Assembly (NCBI GenBank): GCA_948099385.1
Contig: CANUEZ040000180.1
Location: 5,292,501-5,356,500 of the forward strand
Reading direction: 5' to 3'
Source of the DNA: Fasciola hepatica
Lineage: Eukaryota > Platyhelminthes > Trematoda > Plagiorchiida > Fasciolidae
DNA: 64,000 bases
Shown here piece after piece: positions 1 to 11,420 of this stretch. The translations under genes were made by a program, and so were the position numbers. The notes beneath the pieces were generated by a model, which saw nothing but the letters and a program-made list of their open reading frames with translations, was not told the origin of the DNA and did not search any database. Each line of letters opens with the position of its first letter. The stretch's first letter is position 1.

Positions 1-486
1 TTTTAGAGGTAAAAGCTTGAGAACAGTCAGAAATTGTGGACAATTTACTGTAAGTGAAGGAAAATGGGCTACTTAATCAAAAGTAAAATATCTAGCTGAG
101 TAAAAATCAAAAAATTCCGGCCAAGAGCTGGAATCATTACAGGTTGCTTTAGCATCAGGTTGTTCAGCTATAGTTATATAATCACTTTCAGAATATGCGC
201 CCAAAAATCATTCGACAATATGCACACTGAATGGTTATGGACCAAACAGAGAAGATTCAGCGGTAAATACCTTTCTACAAACCACCGGTAAGTGGTTGTC
301 CCAAAGTTCCGGCTATGCCGCAAACAGTTTCAATTCATAAGCTAATATGAAGTTTCCACAATTGTTTTCCTTTTTACATTGTGAATGTCACACCGAAGCC
401 GGTTGTGAAGGTGCTTCCATGAATGTGTGTGCAAAAGGGAGGGGCTTTGGGTTCTTGTGAGATAAATGAGGGATAACTAAGATAGA
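1..486. other. Unassigned AT-rich sequence
   Basis: I find no open frame with a recognisable domain, no tandem array and no terminal repeat here. It is bounded on the right by the Cys-rich minus-strand frame. Confidence 0.4.
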
Positions 487-748
487 TTTAGCGTCAGCCG
501 AAACCACTGGGTGCGGAGACATACTCCGTTGCCGTTGCTTTGGGATTGGTCAGTGAAGTAGAGGTCGCCTCACAGCCATCCTGTTCCAGTGAGCATATTT
601 TGCAAAAACCTGGCCCAACGTCTTTCTTGGTGATTGTTCCCATCACCGTGAGCAAGACGCCATCAGTTTCCGTAAGACAGTCACTAGTCCTTTCAATGAG
701 CCTTCCATCTTCGTGAAAACAGTCTCCGCAAGGGCAACCACACCATTA
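487..748 (-). other. Cys-rich open frame of ~81 codons, possible exon fragment
   Basis: Reading the minus strand from a stop at about 748 down to a TGA at about 487 gives an uninterrupted frame. It opens with the cluster WCGCPCGDCFHEDGR and later has FCKICSLEQDGC, so it contains eight cysteines, mostly paired as CxC or CxxC, and ends in a Thr/Ala/Ser-rich tail. It has no strong ATG near its start, so if coding it would be an internal or terminal exon. The Cys pattern resembles a small zinc-binding or disulphide-rich module, but I cannot name a family. The surrounding sequence shows no gene structure and the frame is short, so chance or an old transposon fragment remains possible. Confidence 0.25.
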
Positions 749-2399
749 AGTGCAAAAAGTTTTTCTCTGTCGATCCACTGTTGCCGACGTTGCGGTGTCG
801 GTAAACATTCCCACGCTCATCCTCTCTAGAGCTGTTGTGAACGACGATTCCATCTATCCATGCAAATTTTATGGAACGGTTGCAGCTGCACTAGGCCACA
901 CTTGAAACAGGTCTCGTGAGGGGAGAATCGGTTTTTTTACTCCTTTGGGTTCGGATCAGCTGGGGATCCTTTATTCGGGATGCGTTCTAATTCAGTTAGT
1001 GTGGTATTCATCATCTCATTACTGAGAAAACTGCTGTGCAATCAGAGTTGTGGGTAATGCCCCGGCCGACAGTATAGGCAGTTCTCAAAAGGCCCCAACC
1101 TGAATGGCATAACACGTATAAAAGTGCCACTTTATTATCTGAGCCAAGGTTTTAACTTGCATTTGGGAATAGTCCAGTGGGGGCCACCACCCCTCTGAAG
1201 TCTTTCGCACGCAACCGAAGCTTGACTTGTTGTCTCGGTGCATGGTTTCAAAAAGCCCTGGCCGGAGACAGATCTATGGACAACAAGTACGAGTGAATCA
1301 GTGGCCAAGTCATGTGCAACTATGAGGTGAACTGCTCTAGATTGTAAATGTTAGCGGGCAGCCAGACCTCTTTTATGTGCCACTTCGCCGTGGCAAGACT
1401 AAAAAGCTGACCTCAAAAAAGACATCATCACTTTTGAACTGTTTTGACGGGAATGGGTCCCGCAATTGGTCTGCCTTCTACCGCACTCCGGCGGCAAAGC
1501 ACCATGCAACTAACAATAACTAGCTTCACTGTTGCTGGTTCCGTGGCCACCCAAAATCGTCGTCAAATAGTATTTGACAGGTGGCTCTAACCTACATACT
1601 TTTTTCTCGACGTAAGTGGTTCATCAGATACCACGTGATCAGGTTTGTGCAGGGGATTATTTTAGGAGGTTACAGTTCATGATCTACACTTGAATTCGCC
1701 AACCTGCTTTCTGTGAAGCAGCTCGTTAGCTGAAAAATGGTTCATTTTTTGGCTACTGCTTATCAAATGCTCCTACCTCATAGATTTGTGATCAGCCCCA
1801 GACGGCTCAAGAGTGAAGGGGTGCAGACGAACCAGACTCAGAATGTCGATTTCAGCTTGGTTCCACCAGTCTGGTAGTATTGTTCCTACAATAAACCTGG
1901 TTTTTGGTCATGCGCCACTCCTAATCACGAACCGTGCCTGGTACTTCGTCCACCTAACCGTGGATATCGAAGTTCCAGTCCGTTATGAGAAATGAAGTTT
2001 CCTCCGTTAGGTTTCTGTTTTCCCTAGAACCTGTGGTCAGTGTTATTCGTCTCCTTTAATCACAAACAACAAAGCTTTGATCTGTGGTGACCGCGATTGC
2101 ACTGAAAACAACCATTTTCTCAACTGAGTTTTGGGTTCATTATACCTAAGATCCCGTCCGACGCTTCATACTGAGCCAACATTTTATTTGAATACGACCA
2201 TTTCACTGAAATGGCTTCCCCAAAGTTTCCGTTGACCTCGTTTTGAATCGCTTTTGCTTTCAGTTTTCCACCGACTGAAAACACACGGTTTATTTTTGCA
2301 TCTCCGTAGCGTCCGTTTGCGCTCGTTTGTCTCTTGTATCGATATTATTTCGGTACCATTATATAAAGAATACACTCCTGCATCTTTTGACTGACACCA
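749..2399. other. Unassigned stretch
   Basis: Only short frames without recognisable motifs are present. Part of it may be the 5' portion of the gypsy element that becomes recognisable at 2.4 kb, but I see no gag, protease or LTR motif to prove this. Confidence 0.35.
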
Positions 2400-2577
2400 T
2401 TCTCCTAGGTTCTCTCATCGGAGGAGATTTCGTCTGTTAATCTCTGTGAGTTTCCACGGGCAACGAATTCATAAGCCTCACCCGTATGTCTTCCACAGGC
2501 CTTAGAAGTGCCATCCACGCCCTTAAAAATTTGGCGAGAACGTCTACCCCACTGGTCGATATCCGCAATTTCTTTTA

Positions 2578-2943
2578 TTGTTCTCAGAATCCTCGGATGG
2601 GCGTCGGTCGGGATGCACCCAGTCAATAGTTGGGCTTGATCAACTAGTGAATCCCAGCGAGTTTCTTGGCCACAAAGTTGTTATATCGAGTTCTAGGGTT
2701 TATCTGGAGAAGCACGATGGGTTGATCCATCCAAAGGTCTTAGCCTTAGTCTATTTGCTACAGTCACCTTTCATAACTGTACGGTTGATCTCTCAGCCAG
2801 CGCGGTTTCAGCCAACTCCATCCATGAAGTGCAAATTACCTTTAGAGGGGCTTTTCCCTCATTCGCGAATACTATCTGATTGCGCCTTTCGGCCTTCTGT
2901 CTGGCACGCAGCCGCGAGCTGCTACCTGGTAAACCGCCAGTGA
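2578..2943 (+). pseudogene. Gypsy reverse transcriptase, C-terminal (palm end/thumb) fragment
   Basis: The 121-codon frame contains LVNPSEFLGHKVV, which matches the gypsy RT signature where a 'lnp.KC' segment is followed by FLGH.V at the palm-thumb junction. Downstream residues (HPKVLALVYLLQSPF, then FQPTP and LPLEGLF) are in the positions where family members have the 'KV.AI..-P-P' and 'PL..LL' stretches. The YxDD catalytic box would lie upstream and is not readable. Function in an intact element is synthesis of cDNA from the element RNA. This fragment is non-functional. The assignment rests mainly on FLGH and the matching spacing. Confidence 0.5.
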
Positions 2944-2999
2944 CGCGTCTGAAAACTAGCGCAGTTCAGTGTCGGGGGTACACTTTATTTTCGCCAGAC

Positions 3000-4140
3000 A
3001 AACTCGTATGTTGATCTAGCCGCGTCCATCTCGGCTGTTTAATAAGCCATTTCATCGCTGTTTGCCGTCGTCCTGGAGAGTTTCGTCCCAGGCCTTTCCC
3101 CTTTGTCACAGTGATTGGATTACTCTTTTTGGGGTAGAAACCATGAAGAAGAGAACACCAAAATTTCGTGGAGACCCAAGATTGATGATAAAACTCCCCT
3201 GTGAGTAGCCGGTAGTTTTGGTGGTTGAAGGTTGAATATGGACTCATCACGTTCGACATTCCGCGTAACTCCGAAAGTACGCGACATTTACACCGGGGGT
3301 TCCATAGCCTCTCGAGCACGCGGTCTTTGACTCTGGGGTAACTTTTGACATCTCACGGCTATCGCGACCCGGTTTTGTTGGTTCGAACCCCTTATTCCTT
3401 GGAATGGTAGTGAGTCTAGTCTTATACTGAATGGCGGTGTGTGGGTCGCCAAAGAAGACAGGTGGACAGGAAAAATTTTATTAAAGTACGCAAAGCAACA
3501 CTGATGACTGTGAAAAAGAACAACAATCCATAGAACCTTGAGTTAATTACCATGATAAATTGCCATGCAAAAGAAGATAACGCACAGCTGGAGGATGGGG
3601 GGTTGAAATCGGGTCAGTGGGTAACTATTTTCCACGCAGGATACAGTGTGAAGGAGAGACAGAAGCCTGCGATGGAAGCTGGGACAAAAGACTGCGCGTA
3701 GGCTTCGTTCTTATCATGCCGTTGCACTAAGAAATAATTTGTAATATTGGGACTCAGCGATTTGGCGTCAGCGTTGAAAGTCATGCGTGTGGAAGGCAGA
3801 TGACCCCGGGTTCGGAAGGCGTGTTGAGATTCTGTATGTAACAATGCTTTGTTTTATTCCCGCTGACGTGCCTAATTTTTCCAAATAATACCCAGGGATA
3901 ATCATAGGGTGACTGCCGTTGGAAACGCGCATTCCCGCATAAGTGTGGGTCATCTGGTAGGTTGGAGGGTTTGCGTCGGTGGGCCAGTCGGATTCAGTAA
4001 GGTATGATTCGTGAAAAGGACAAATATTGGTGAGTAAGAAACTTTCATCTGCGTGGAAATCAATGATTACATCGATAATGGAGACACTGGATCAGATTCT
4101 CACCAGCCTGCTGTGAGGCTTGTGGGAGCAATCTAAGTCC
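3000..4140. other. Gypsy pol interior, too degraded to read
   Basis: By position this should encode RNase H and the start of integrase of the gypsy copy. Frames are short and I cannot point to a DAS box or an HHCC zinc finger. A 117-codon minus-strand frame at 2966-3319 shows no recognisable domain and is probably incidental. Confidence 0.3.
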
Positions 4141-4860
4141 GGTGGCTTGACTGCAGTCAAGGTTGCTGTGACGGGTTCTAGTTATACCTCAGTCAGCACT
4201 AGTCAAAAAGTAATTGTTGGTCATCCGGCACAGGAACTGAATTGATTCAGCCGATCGGTCCACGAAACCTATATTACCGCAAATGAGTATAGCCAGCAGC
4301 TACGACGGACATATCAGTTTCAGGGGGGCTGTGCGAGGTAGCACCGGCGGAGTTCCACGACAGTTGATTTCTAGCCCAAGCGGTTTCTATGCAATAGTAT
4401 TGTTGATTCCGGGCTGCGAAATCAAGTTTGGGTCACCACTGTCTAGTGCCAAGGGTCGTTTTACTTAGTCGGTCTCGTTGGTCAGCAAAGCAATACGACA
4501 GTTGCATTCGAGAATTCAGCCGACCCGAGCGTTTGGCCGAATGGTAAAAGGCCATCGTAGAGTTAAATCTCAAACTAGCTCGTGGCACAGTACCACACAG
4601 TTTACGGAATATGAAAGTATGAAAACCAATCTCATCAGTGATCGCTTCGGCCGAACAATCCAAGAACGAAAAAGTAAAATAAGACAGCATCAATAAGCAA
4701 CACTCACGCTCCAGCAGCCAAAGTCAGACAATGGCACAGTGTGGTGCAGTGAAACAATCGGCCAGCAAGATTGTGCATAAAAATGACAGAGGAAAGTTTT
4801 TCGACGATGCATTCATTGATCATCCGCCCAACAACCACAGACAAATTAAATAATTGTGGG
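4140..4860 (+). repeat. Dispersed repeat, partner of 53150-53760
   Basis: Side-by-side reading shows collinear similarity. ATTCCGGGCTGCGAAATCAA here matches ATTCCGGGTTGTAAGACCAA at about 53.31 kb, GACCCGAGCGTTTGGCCGAA matches GACCCGAGTATTTAGCCGAA at about 53.43 kb, and GGCCGAACAATCCAA matches GGTCGAACAATCCAA at about 53.55 kb. Both copies are on the same strand. They cover the integrase region of a gypsy element. Confidence 0.7.
4283..4696 (+). pseudogene. Gypsy integrase core, C-terminal half (catalytically dead)
   Basis: A single frame with one in-frame stop (4466-4468) reads EIKFGSPLSSAKGRF and then IQPTRAFGRMVKGHRRVKSQ. This aligns with the integrase core pattern 'FG.P..i..DrG..F' followed by 'T.ayHPqaNG.vEr.HR.LK'. 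The second acidic residue (D of DRG) is replaced in SAKGR and the third (E of VER) by K in MVKGH, so the DDE triad is lost. Continuing residues (TTQFTEYESMKTNL, FGRTIQ) sit where members have the 'LGiRt..kED' and 'ELVYGttlR' stretch. A diverged plus-strand duplicate lies at about 53.25-53.7 kb. Confidence 0.55.
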
Positions 4861-5389
4861 GCATGACATGAGAAAGATAAGCGACTTCTCGTTTGGAGGG
4901 CTTCTCCTTTTATGCGCAGGTACTACACTTTCAAGAAAGGTAAATATAGTGACATTCTGCCTGTCTCTCCGCCTAGCGGTCTTTTTGGTAAATGGAGGAT
5001 ACCATCGGCCCTTTAGCCGTTTATCATTGTGAAGAGTGCCCTTATACAGTAGCTGATCACCCAAAAGCACGTGATGGTGTCTTCGCCAGTTACGGAAATA
5101 TATATCCTCCAGGGCTTCCCTTACACCACTGGGTTATCCGAAACGGGTCCAGGAACCATTCCCGATCGAATTTCTCTACAAAGCCCGCGTGACTGTTAGT
5201 CCTCTGGTGAAGTAAAGAATAAGCCTCCAAATCATGAGTACCTAAAAGGCTAACGAAAAGGAAGAAACAGAGTGATCGCTGCACCAGTTGTGGGTGAGGA
5301 CAACGAAGATGGCGGGTGGGAAACAAACTTAAAGCTGTTGCAAATATAATCGTATACTTCTTGATTGCGGTCAAATCTGGTCAGATCAG

Positions 5390-5760
5390 GTCACGGGATT
5401 ATTAAAAATGATAGTACTTTTATATTTCGGATGCTCATGAAGCACGCTAGAATGCATGATCAAATGATTATAGTGATGCTGGAATGAGGATTTACAAAAG
5501 GGTACAACAAGTGCATGCAGAGTATCAAAGAGAGTGTTACAGTGGACTAAAACGGTAGTAATGCCCGGCAAATTTGAAGGTCAGGGTCAAATGGTTAACT
5601 CGGCTAATAATGTTTGGAGTCGGTTTAAAAACAGGGGAGTAAGTGCATGAATAGTACCGGAAATAATCACAACATTAGAAATTCCAGCTGAACCAAAGGA
5701 TATTAGGTATAAAAACTAAGGAATAAAAATAGTACATCGAGGGGAACTAAAAGACTCGTT
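5390..5760. repeat. Direct repeat unit 1 (purine-rich), partner of 6280-6640
   Basis: GCCCGGCAAATTTGAAGGTC through GGAAATAATCACAACATTAG and CCAAAGGATATTAGG is matched in order about 0.9 kb downstream. It looks like part of a minus-strand LINE-like, pyrimidine-rich sequence, but no domain is readable. Confidence 0.55.
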
Positions 5761-6279
5761 TGCAAGTAGCAGGGTGTGGAGAGTATATGGGTGGAAAACT
5801 CATGTAAAGAATGTATCTTCAGATATAAAAGTCCATGAGTCGAGGGCTAGTGTGATGGTTGAGTCTGACGTTTAGATGCCGACGTCGTCAGTTACGAGGA
5901 AAGAGACCAACAAGCCCCATGGATAGAAGGAGCGATTTTAAGAGCTCTGATGCGAGAAGTGGCCAGCGGTTAGGCGTTAAGAGTTCAGCGGTTTATTTTC
6001 ACTGATAAATGTATGTCACTAAGTGACGGCCAGGATATAAATTTATGGCGGTAAGTCAACGTGAATTGTGTCCTGTGGTGGTTGCAGAGGCGGATAGCGT
6101 GCAGAAGCGATAATGTAGTAGAGAGTGGATAAATGACCTGAGGGCCGTCTTGATAGGCAGATCCCCCGACAACTGTGGATCGCCAGCTGCGGAACCAATG
6201 AGTTTGGTACTAGAAACGAGAACGGAACACCAGATTCAAAACAAAGTGAGACATTCGGCAGAGAAGGCAGTATAAATAA

Positions 6280-6640
6280 AGTTTGAACTTCAGGTGATCG
6301 CATAGCTTAGTGGCGAGCAAAGTCGGCTCCGTAGTTGCGATACGTAATCAGATAACGCAGAAGAAAGCACAGATGAAAATTCGGAGTTCACAATAGGATA
6401 AAATAAACACGAACATGGGACTATAGGAGAACACTGAAATGGACTATAATGATAATAACGCTCGGCAAATAGGAGGCCCATTGTCGAGTAATCGGTTCAC
6501 CTGTTTTTGAGTGGTGTCGGCCGAACGTCTTGAGTACATATATAAGTGGTATAGGAAATAATTACCTCCGGTGGAAATCCAAACATATTCAAAGGATATT
6601 TTGTTGGTCTTCATAAAAAGTGGAATTTTTCGAGCGGAGT
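6280..6640. repeat. Direct repeat unit 2, partner of 5390-5760
   Basis: CGCTCGGCAAATAGGAGGCC, GGAAATAATTACCTCCGGTG and CAAAGGATATTTTG correspond in order and spacing to unit 1. The flanks to about 7.2 kb are similarly purine-rich on plus and may belong to the same old element. Confidence 0.55.
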
Positions 6641-7649
6641 AAAAACAGTTACTTACTGGCTGCAGAATATGACAGCCATATGGACAGAAATCTTGTCGAA
6701 GCGTTCGGTGAATTATTCACTTTACGACAGGTATGCCAAGAAGTATTAATATGGAAATATGTCAGTCGGCAAAGATGGTAGCATATAAAGAGGTGACTGT
6801 TTACTGGAGGAATCATATGTGTGGCAAACAATTAGGTATTTCGTGGGAGGGAGACTACCAGAGTGCTGGTGGTAGGGAACGGCCGGAGGAAAACAGGTGA
6901 GCGTGCATCAAATTGTTAACTTCATATAGGGTTGGTATGAAATGTCAAAGCGGAGGTGGAGGACAAATCAATATTGACTGTGTGGTTACAGCCATTATAC
7001 AGGTGTTTAGTTCTGCAAGAGTGATGGTAGAGTAATTCACAGGTAAGTGTACGTCAGTAGATGAACGCTGTGTGGTGTGTACCATGCAAAAATGACACCA
7101 ATCAAACTGCCCAAGTATATCGCGGAAAGCGGCAGTGGATCAACGAATATAGAAATAAAACGTATCAGACGGTGTAGATAGTGGTGGGGTTTAGAGGCTG
7201 GATACAGGGTCAGTTTCGGTAATATATTACGAATGCTACATCTGAAAGATCAAAGGTTGCAGTAACGGTGATGGCATAGTAAGCAGACGGTGGGTGCCAC
7301 ATTTCTAATGACCAGTTTGACAGGTGTGGCAAATGATGGGAACGGAGCGGCGATGCTGCATGGGAATCGCATCGGAGAAGTTCAATCATGGAGGGAACGT
7401 GGCGATCTGCAAAACCCGAACAACTCGATGCGTGGAGTTGTCCGGTGTACATCAAGTTTCTTGCACTCAAGGGCTGCGATGTTCCCACACTGCTTCGATT
7501 GTCAAGTGGTTCGGTTGTAGTGGTTGTTTGGTGGTGGACTGATAGGAAGATAATTAAAAACAAGTTCATTCTCGAAGAACCGGGAGTCGCTTGGGATAGA
7601 CGGACTCATTGTCTCAACTTGCTGCCGTGCTTACCATCGAAAATCCTCC
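6641..7649. other. Purine-rich sequence without readable gene
   Basis: Overlapping plus and minus frames around 7210-7663 have no recognisable motif. It abuts the 3' end of the family B LINE. Confidence 0.35.
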
Positions 7650-7891
7650 CCGAAGACGACTGAATAAATAAAAAAGGCCGCAGCCTGCAGTATTTTAATG
7701 TGTGATAGGGAAGCGTTTATTCTGTCTTGGAGAAGAGGAAAACCCTGTACCAGCAGTCTTCCAGTCGTCGTTCAAACATTACGGCGCAACTGGATGCTAT
7801 TATATGTGGTGGTGGTTTGTTCCACGGGTTCACAACGCTGTTAGAGAAGAAAGGTGCCCGGTTGCTTCTGACGGCCCTGGGTTTCTTTAAT

Positions 7892-8143
7892 TTATGTTCG
7901 TTTCCCCTGAGCTTCGGGTTGTTGACTAGAACTAGTAGCAGCCTGTCGGTTTCGGATGACCCTTGGAGCTATTTGAACTTCTCGACCAGATCCTCCTTTA
8001 GGCTCTGCCTGTTGAAAGAAAACAGGTCGGGGGCCTTGAGGCCTTCTTTGTACGTTTTGTACCGGAGCCCATCGATCATCTTGGCAAGCCATCTTTACAC
8101 TGATTCCAACAGCTGTTTGTCCCTGACTAGTTTCGGCGCCCAA
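7892..8143 (-). pseudogene. LINE family B C-terminal tail
   Basis: This basic, Gln-rich frame lies just after the RT and corresponds to the poorly conserved C-terminal domain that follows the RT in this class. Neighbouring frames read YKTYKEGLKAP-like residues, matching the usual 'lyK...g' segment. It is assigned mainly by position. Confidence 0.4.
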
Positions 8144-9350
8144 TCCCGAACGCAGTTTTTAAGGTGGCGGCGTACGTGCGTTCCGTAAAGTTGCAGTGTC
8201 GTCTTGATGTCCCGAGAAGTGACAGTTCAGCACAGTTGGAACATAGACCCCTTACCCCTTGCTGCTGCCTCAAGGCACTGCTTTTTAGGCCTAAAGGCTT
8301 CGTACTTTTGAGGCCAGTATCTTTTACGACCTTAGTGGTCTCGATTATCCCGAGCAATCCCTTATCGAAGTGCCGAGTCATTCCTGCTCCTCTCCATGCA
8401 GCATCTGCCTGCACACAGCTCTGTTTATTGGGAACCCATATGTTACGGTCCACTTCCGTATTCTCACCAGGTCTTCCTGCACTGAGTTCGAGGAGGGTTC
8501 CCTCACCATTGTGAGATCATCCTCGAACAGGGAATCAAGACACCTCAGGGCATCTACCAGGTGATTGATATTGACCAAGAACAACGGGGGCCCTAACACC
8601 GGCTCTTGCGACACCTTACTTTATGCTCTCGCTGCCCTGGACATTGCATCCTTGACCCTTACATGGAACGTCTTACCAGTGAAGTAGGCTCTAATCCAGT
8701 GCAACTGCCCTCGGGCAGTTCTTATGTCCTGCATTTTGTGCACCAGCAGCCTGTGGCTCATCGAGCCAAAGGCTTCCTGGAAATCCGGATAACATTTCAA
8801 CCCGCTCGCCTTTGTCCAGTCCGCCGGTCTTTTCGCCCAGAAATGATAAGAGGTTTGCGAGACACGATCTCCTCTCTACAAATCCGTGCTGCTTTACCGT
8901 GATCATCCTGTGGCATTCAATACTCCTTGTGATCCTATCTCTAACGACTTCCTCTAGTACTTTTAGTACAACCAGCTGCAAGCTAACGGCCCGTAGTCGA
9001 ATGCAACTGTCCTCTTGTCTCCCTTGTGGATGGGCACCACTTCGGTCTTTAGCCTGTCAGGAGGCATTTTGACCGAGGCATGACCCAGTGAACAATTGTG
9101 TTTGCCAACGTAAGAGGATGGCGGGGTGAGTCCCGCCTGGCCCGGCCGCCTTACTTCGCTTTAACTGATTCATAGCCAGTTCCCCCTCTACTGGTTCTAC
9201 GACTACTTCGTGCATTTGGGGAACGCTACAGAATTCCGGTAATGGCGGCTGGTTCCCGGCGTCTGCAATGTGTACCAGCTCAAAAAACTCTAGGCACTTT
9301 GGCTTTCTTGCCAGCGTTGCTTTTATGCCTACCTTGTCCACCCACAGCAT
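8127..9350 (-). pseudogene. LINE family B reverse transcriptase
   Basis: Motifs read in order across frameshifts. The N-terminal block is MNQLKRSKAAGPGGTHPAIL, then KVLEEVVRDRI and KQHGFVERRSCLANLLSFL. Motif A lies in another frame as DFQEAFGSMSHRLLVHKM. Motif B and its surroundings are SQEPVLGPPLFLVNINHLVD, and motif C is SLFEDDLTMV with both aspartates kept. The frame then continues as QEDLVRIRKWTVTYGFPINR. These are the diagnostic blocks of CR1/Jockey-type RT. At least three frame changes and an in-frame stop before SQEPV make it inactive. Confidence 0.85.
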
Positions 9351-9779
9351 TTCCTACTGCCCTCATGACTGGGCCTTAGACTGCACAAAGTCGTAACAGG
9401 CCCTGGGGTATTTCCTGGCTTTTCGTGCGAATCTCGCCTTGTATTGTATCTGACAGTACTTTTTAATCTTACAGCATGTTCGCGGGCACTCAGGAGCTGC
9501 AGAAGGCGAAGGCTTCCCCCTGTGCTGCTGAAGCGTCTCCATGCCACTCGCTAGCGTGCCTGCACTTCTTCGGCCCTTCAGACCCCCCAAGTTGGTCGGC
9601 CCTTCCCTCTTACCCTCCTCCTTGGGGCGAACTTATCAGTGAGTCGCGTCCAGCTGTCTTTTCTGTGTGACCACTCATCCTTCATGTAAGGTTTTAGGCT
9701 GCTCACTGTGTAGTCTCCGCAGCCATCCTCATTACCTGGTGGCCAACTTTCTGGAAGCTCCTCCACAGCCTGTGCGGGA
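9330..9779 (-). pseudogene. LINE family B endonuclease-RT linker
   Basis: Minus frames at 9578-9766 and 9329-9547 contain KDSWTRLTDKFAPRR and GKGRPTWGV, which match the linker pattern 'W..f...l......P.rr...-kp.W' common to CR1-like elements. They are out of frame with each other and with the RT. Confidence 0.55.
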
Positions 9780-10452
9780 TCCCTGGGGGTCCCCTTTGAA
9801 CAGGAACCTGATCACCCCATGACCGCTCCTGTCCATTGGAGCAGTGACCTCTAGATAGTCAACTCCCCTTGGTGACTTAGTGAGCACAAGGCCCAGAAAG
9901 CTGGATATCCGTCTTATTCTCTCTCGGGTTGGTTGACTTGTGTTGTGAGCCTGCACACCAGCCCGTCAACTGATCGCCGAATCCACCCATCAGTGCCCAA
10001 AATCCCTCCCACTCTGCTTCCGGTGAGTTGAAATCACCGACTCTCGCTAACCTACGAGAATAGGTAGCCAACTTAGACCGAAGTTCTAGTAACAGTGCGT
10101 CTTCTTTAGGAGTAGGAATGGAAACCTGTATGCATATGTCAGGTTTTCCTACATGTTCCCCGAACTCAGTTAGTACAAAGCCATCTGGGTATTTGGTGTG
10201 GAAGTGGTCTCTTCTGCCATTAACTTGTGTGTAATCGCAAAAAACAAAAGTGCACCCCCTCCTTCTCTTCCGTCTTGTTTTCTTGCTCTGTAGACGCAGG
10301 GGAAGACTTATTTTTGCTGCATCGTTACTGAGCCAAGCTTCGGTGACTGCGATGCAACCAGTGCTCTCGGCTCTAGCCATCACTTCTCTCCCATTATTCC
10401 CTACACAGCACGCGCTGGTATCTGCCACAGTTATTCCCTCGGTCGTGGTCAC
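9780..10452 (-). pseudogene. LINE family B endonuclease (exonuclease-endonuclease-phosphatase fold)
   Basis: The 191-codon frame has IAVTEAWLSNDA, the glutamate-containing metal-binding box, then a central segment with DHFHTKYPDGFVL, then VGDFNSPEAEW, the catalytic GDFN box. The C-terminal part continues in another frame (9732-9956). There SQPTR, then LGLVLTKSPRGVDYLEV and GHGVIRF match the 'PTR..LDLVlT' and 'SDH..i.f' endonuclease end. In an active element it nicks target DNA. E and D/N residues are still visible, but the frameshift and the loss of SDH make this copy non-functional. Confidence 0.8.
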
Positions 10453-10639
10453 TGCCCTAGCTTATGGTCACTCAGTTAGAAAGGTTTCAATTGCTTGCAC
10501 TCCAGCAATTTGTCCGAGCTTCATTGGTGTTTTCCCCGTGCTGACTTTTATTGCCCCTGATTGACTTGAGTTTGTAGTTTCTGTATTCACACCAGGTGAG
10601 GTGACTTGCCGCGCCGCAGCTAGGTTGGAAAGGCACGCT

Positions 10640-11420
10640 TTAGGTACACGGGAGTCCAGCTGGACTGCGCCGACCTGAGGTGATCGTTACCAGCGAGTTG
10701 TAGGTGCTCCCGGCTGCTGACACTGGGTGGTGCTTACCCGCAAGTACGAACCAAGAGAGGGTGTTGATGCCATGAAAGGCGCTTTGGGTCGCTCTTGCTA
10801 TGGTGCACTCCCTGTCGAGTGACTTGATTCTGAGCACACCTTGCCTGTCGTAGCCTTTAACATCCTGTCTGTTGCTGCAATCAGTGCATCTCTATATCTT
10901 GGGTTTCCAAATTCAGTTGACACTCGCGGAGGGGCATATGACGAAGTTTCCGGTATTACGCGACACTTATCCAGCCCGAAAACTCTCTAAGTAAGGGCAA
11001 GCTCTGGTAAGCCTAACGTTCTCTGTGGGTTCACTACTCGGTGACGCATGTCCCTCTCTCTCGGACAGTATGCTCGACATAACGGTTCGGGGATTCCCCA
11101 AATCAATACCTTTCGATGTCCCACAATGGGTGTCCCGGTATCCCTGGCCAAGCTGCATAACTGTTTCGCCAAGCTTTTAGTTTCCTCCTTTAGTATTGTT
11201 AGTTCTATCTCACCAGCATTCATCTGAAATCAAAGTTGGGAAATTTCCCCATCCATGCCCTTTCGAACTCCTCAAGTCTAGCCTCCACTGTCTCCAGCCC
11301 CGGCATAGATTTTGTTGAGCTAGATATGGTGCAAATAACTGTTTCATTAGAAGTGTCGGTGGTTTCCTTAGGTCGCCAGTGGCACGTTTTCTGATCCCTG
11401 CCTAACTCGACGCGCACTGT
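10640..11420 (-). pseudogene. LINE family B ORF1 remnant
   Basis: Two abutting minus frames (11220-11417 and 10987-11223) join into an acidic helical segment (VEARLEEFERAW, then ILKEETKSLAKQL) with coiled-coil character. This is followed by VLIWGIPEPL, which matches the 'v.i.GiPE' start of the RRM-like core of LINE ORF1 proteins. A further piece at 10640-10837 is likely its C-terminal part. ORF1 proteins of this class bind element RNA and chaperone it. The frame is broken at several points. Confidence 0.55.

Larger units (their letters stand above)
2400..5200 (+). mobile_element. Decayed Ty3/gypsy LTR retrotransposon pol (copy 1)
   Basis: Two separated gypsy pol landmarks lie in the correct order on the plus strand: an RT-thumb FLGHKV segment near 2.67 kb and an integrase core/C-terminal segment near 4.4-4.7 kb. 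The region between, where RNase H and the integrase zinc finger would be expected, is too broken for me to read with confidence. No flanking LTR pair is visible. The integrase part has a second diverged copy at 53.15-53.99 kb in the same orientation, which supports it being a dispersed repeat. Frames carry stops and catalytic residues are lost, so it is dead. Confidence 0.55.

Noticed and set aside
3380..3391. GGTTCGAACCCC, resembling a tRNA T-arm/B box
   Set aside because: No A box or cloverleaf can be built upstream at tRNA spacing, so it is probably chance.
7210..7663. Overlapping open frames of 76-119 codons on both strands
   Set aside because: No motif, multiple overlapping frames, and no support from a second copy.
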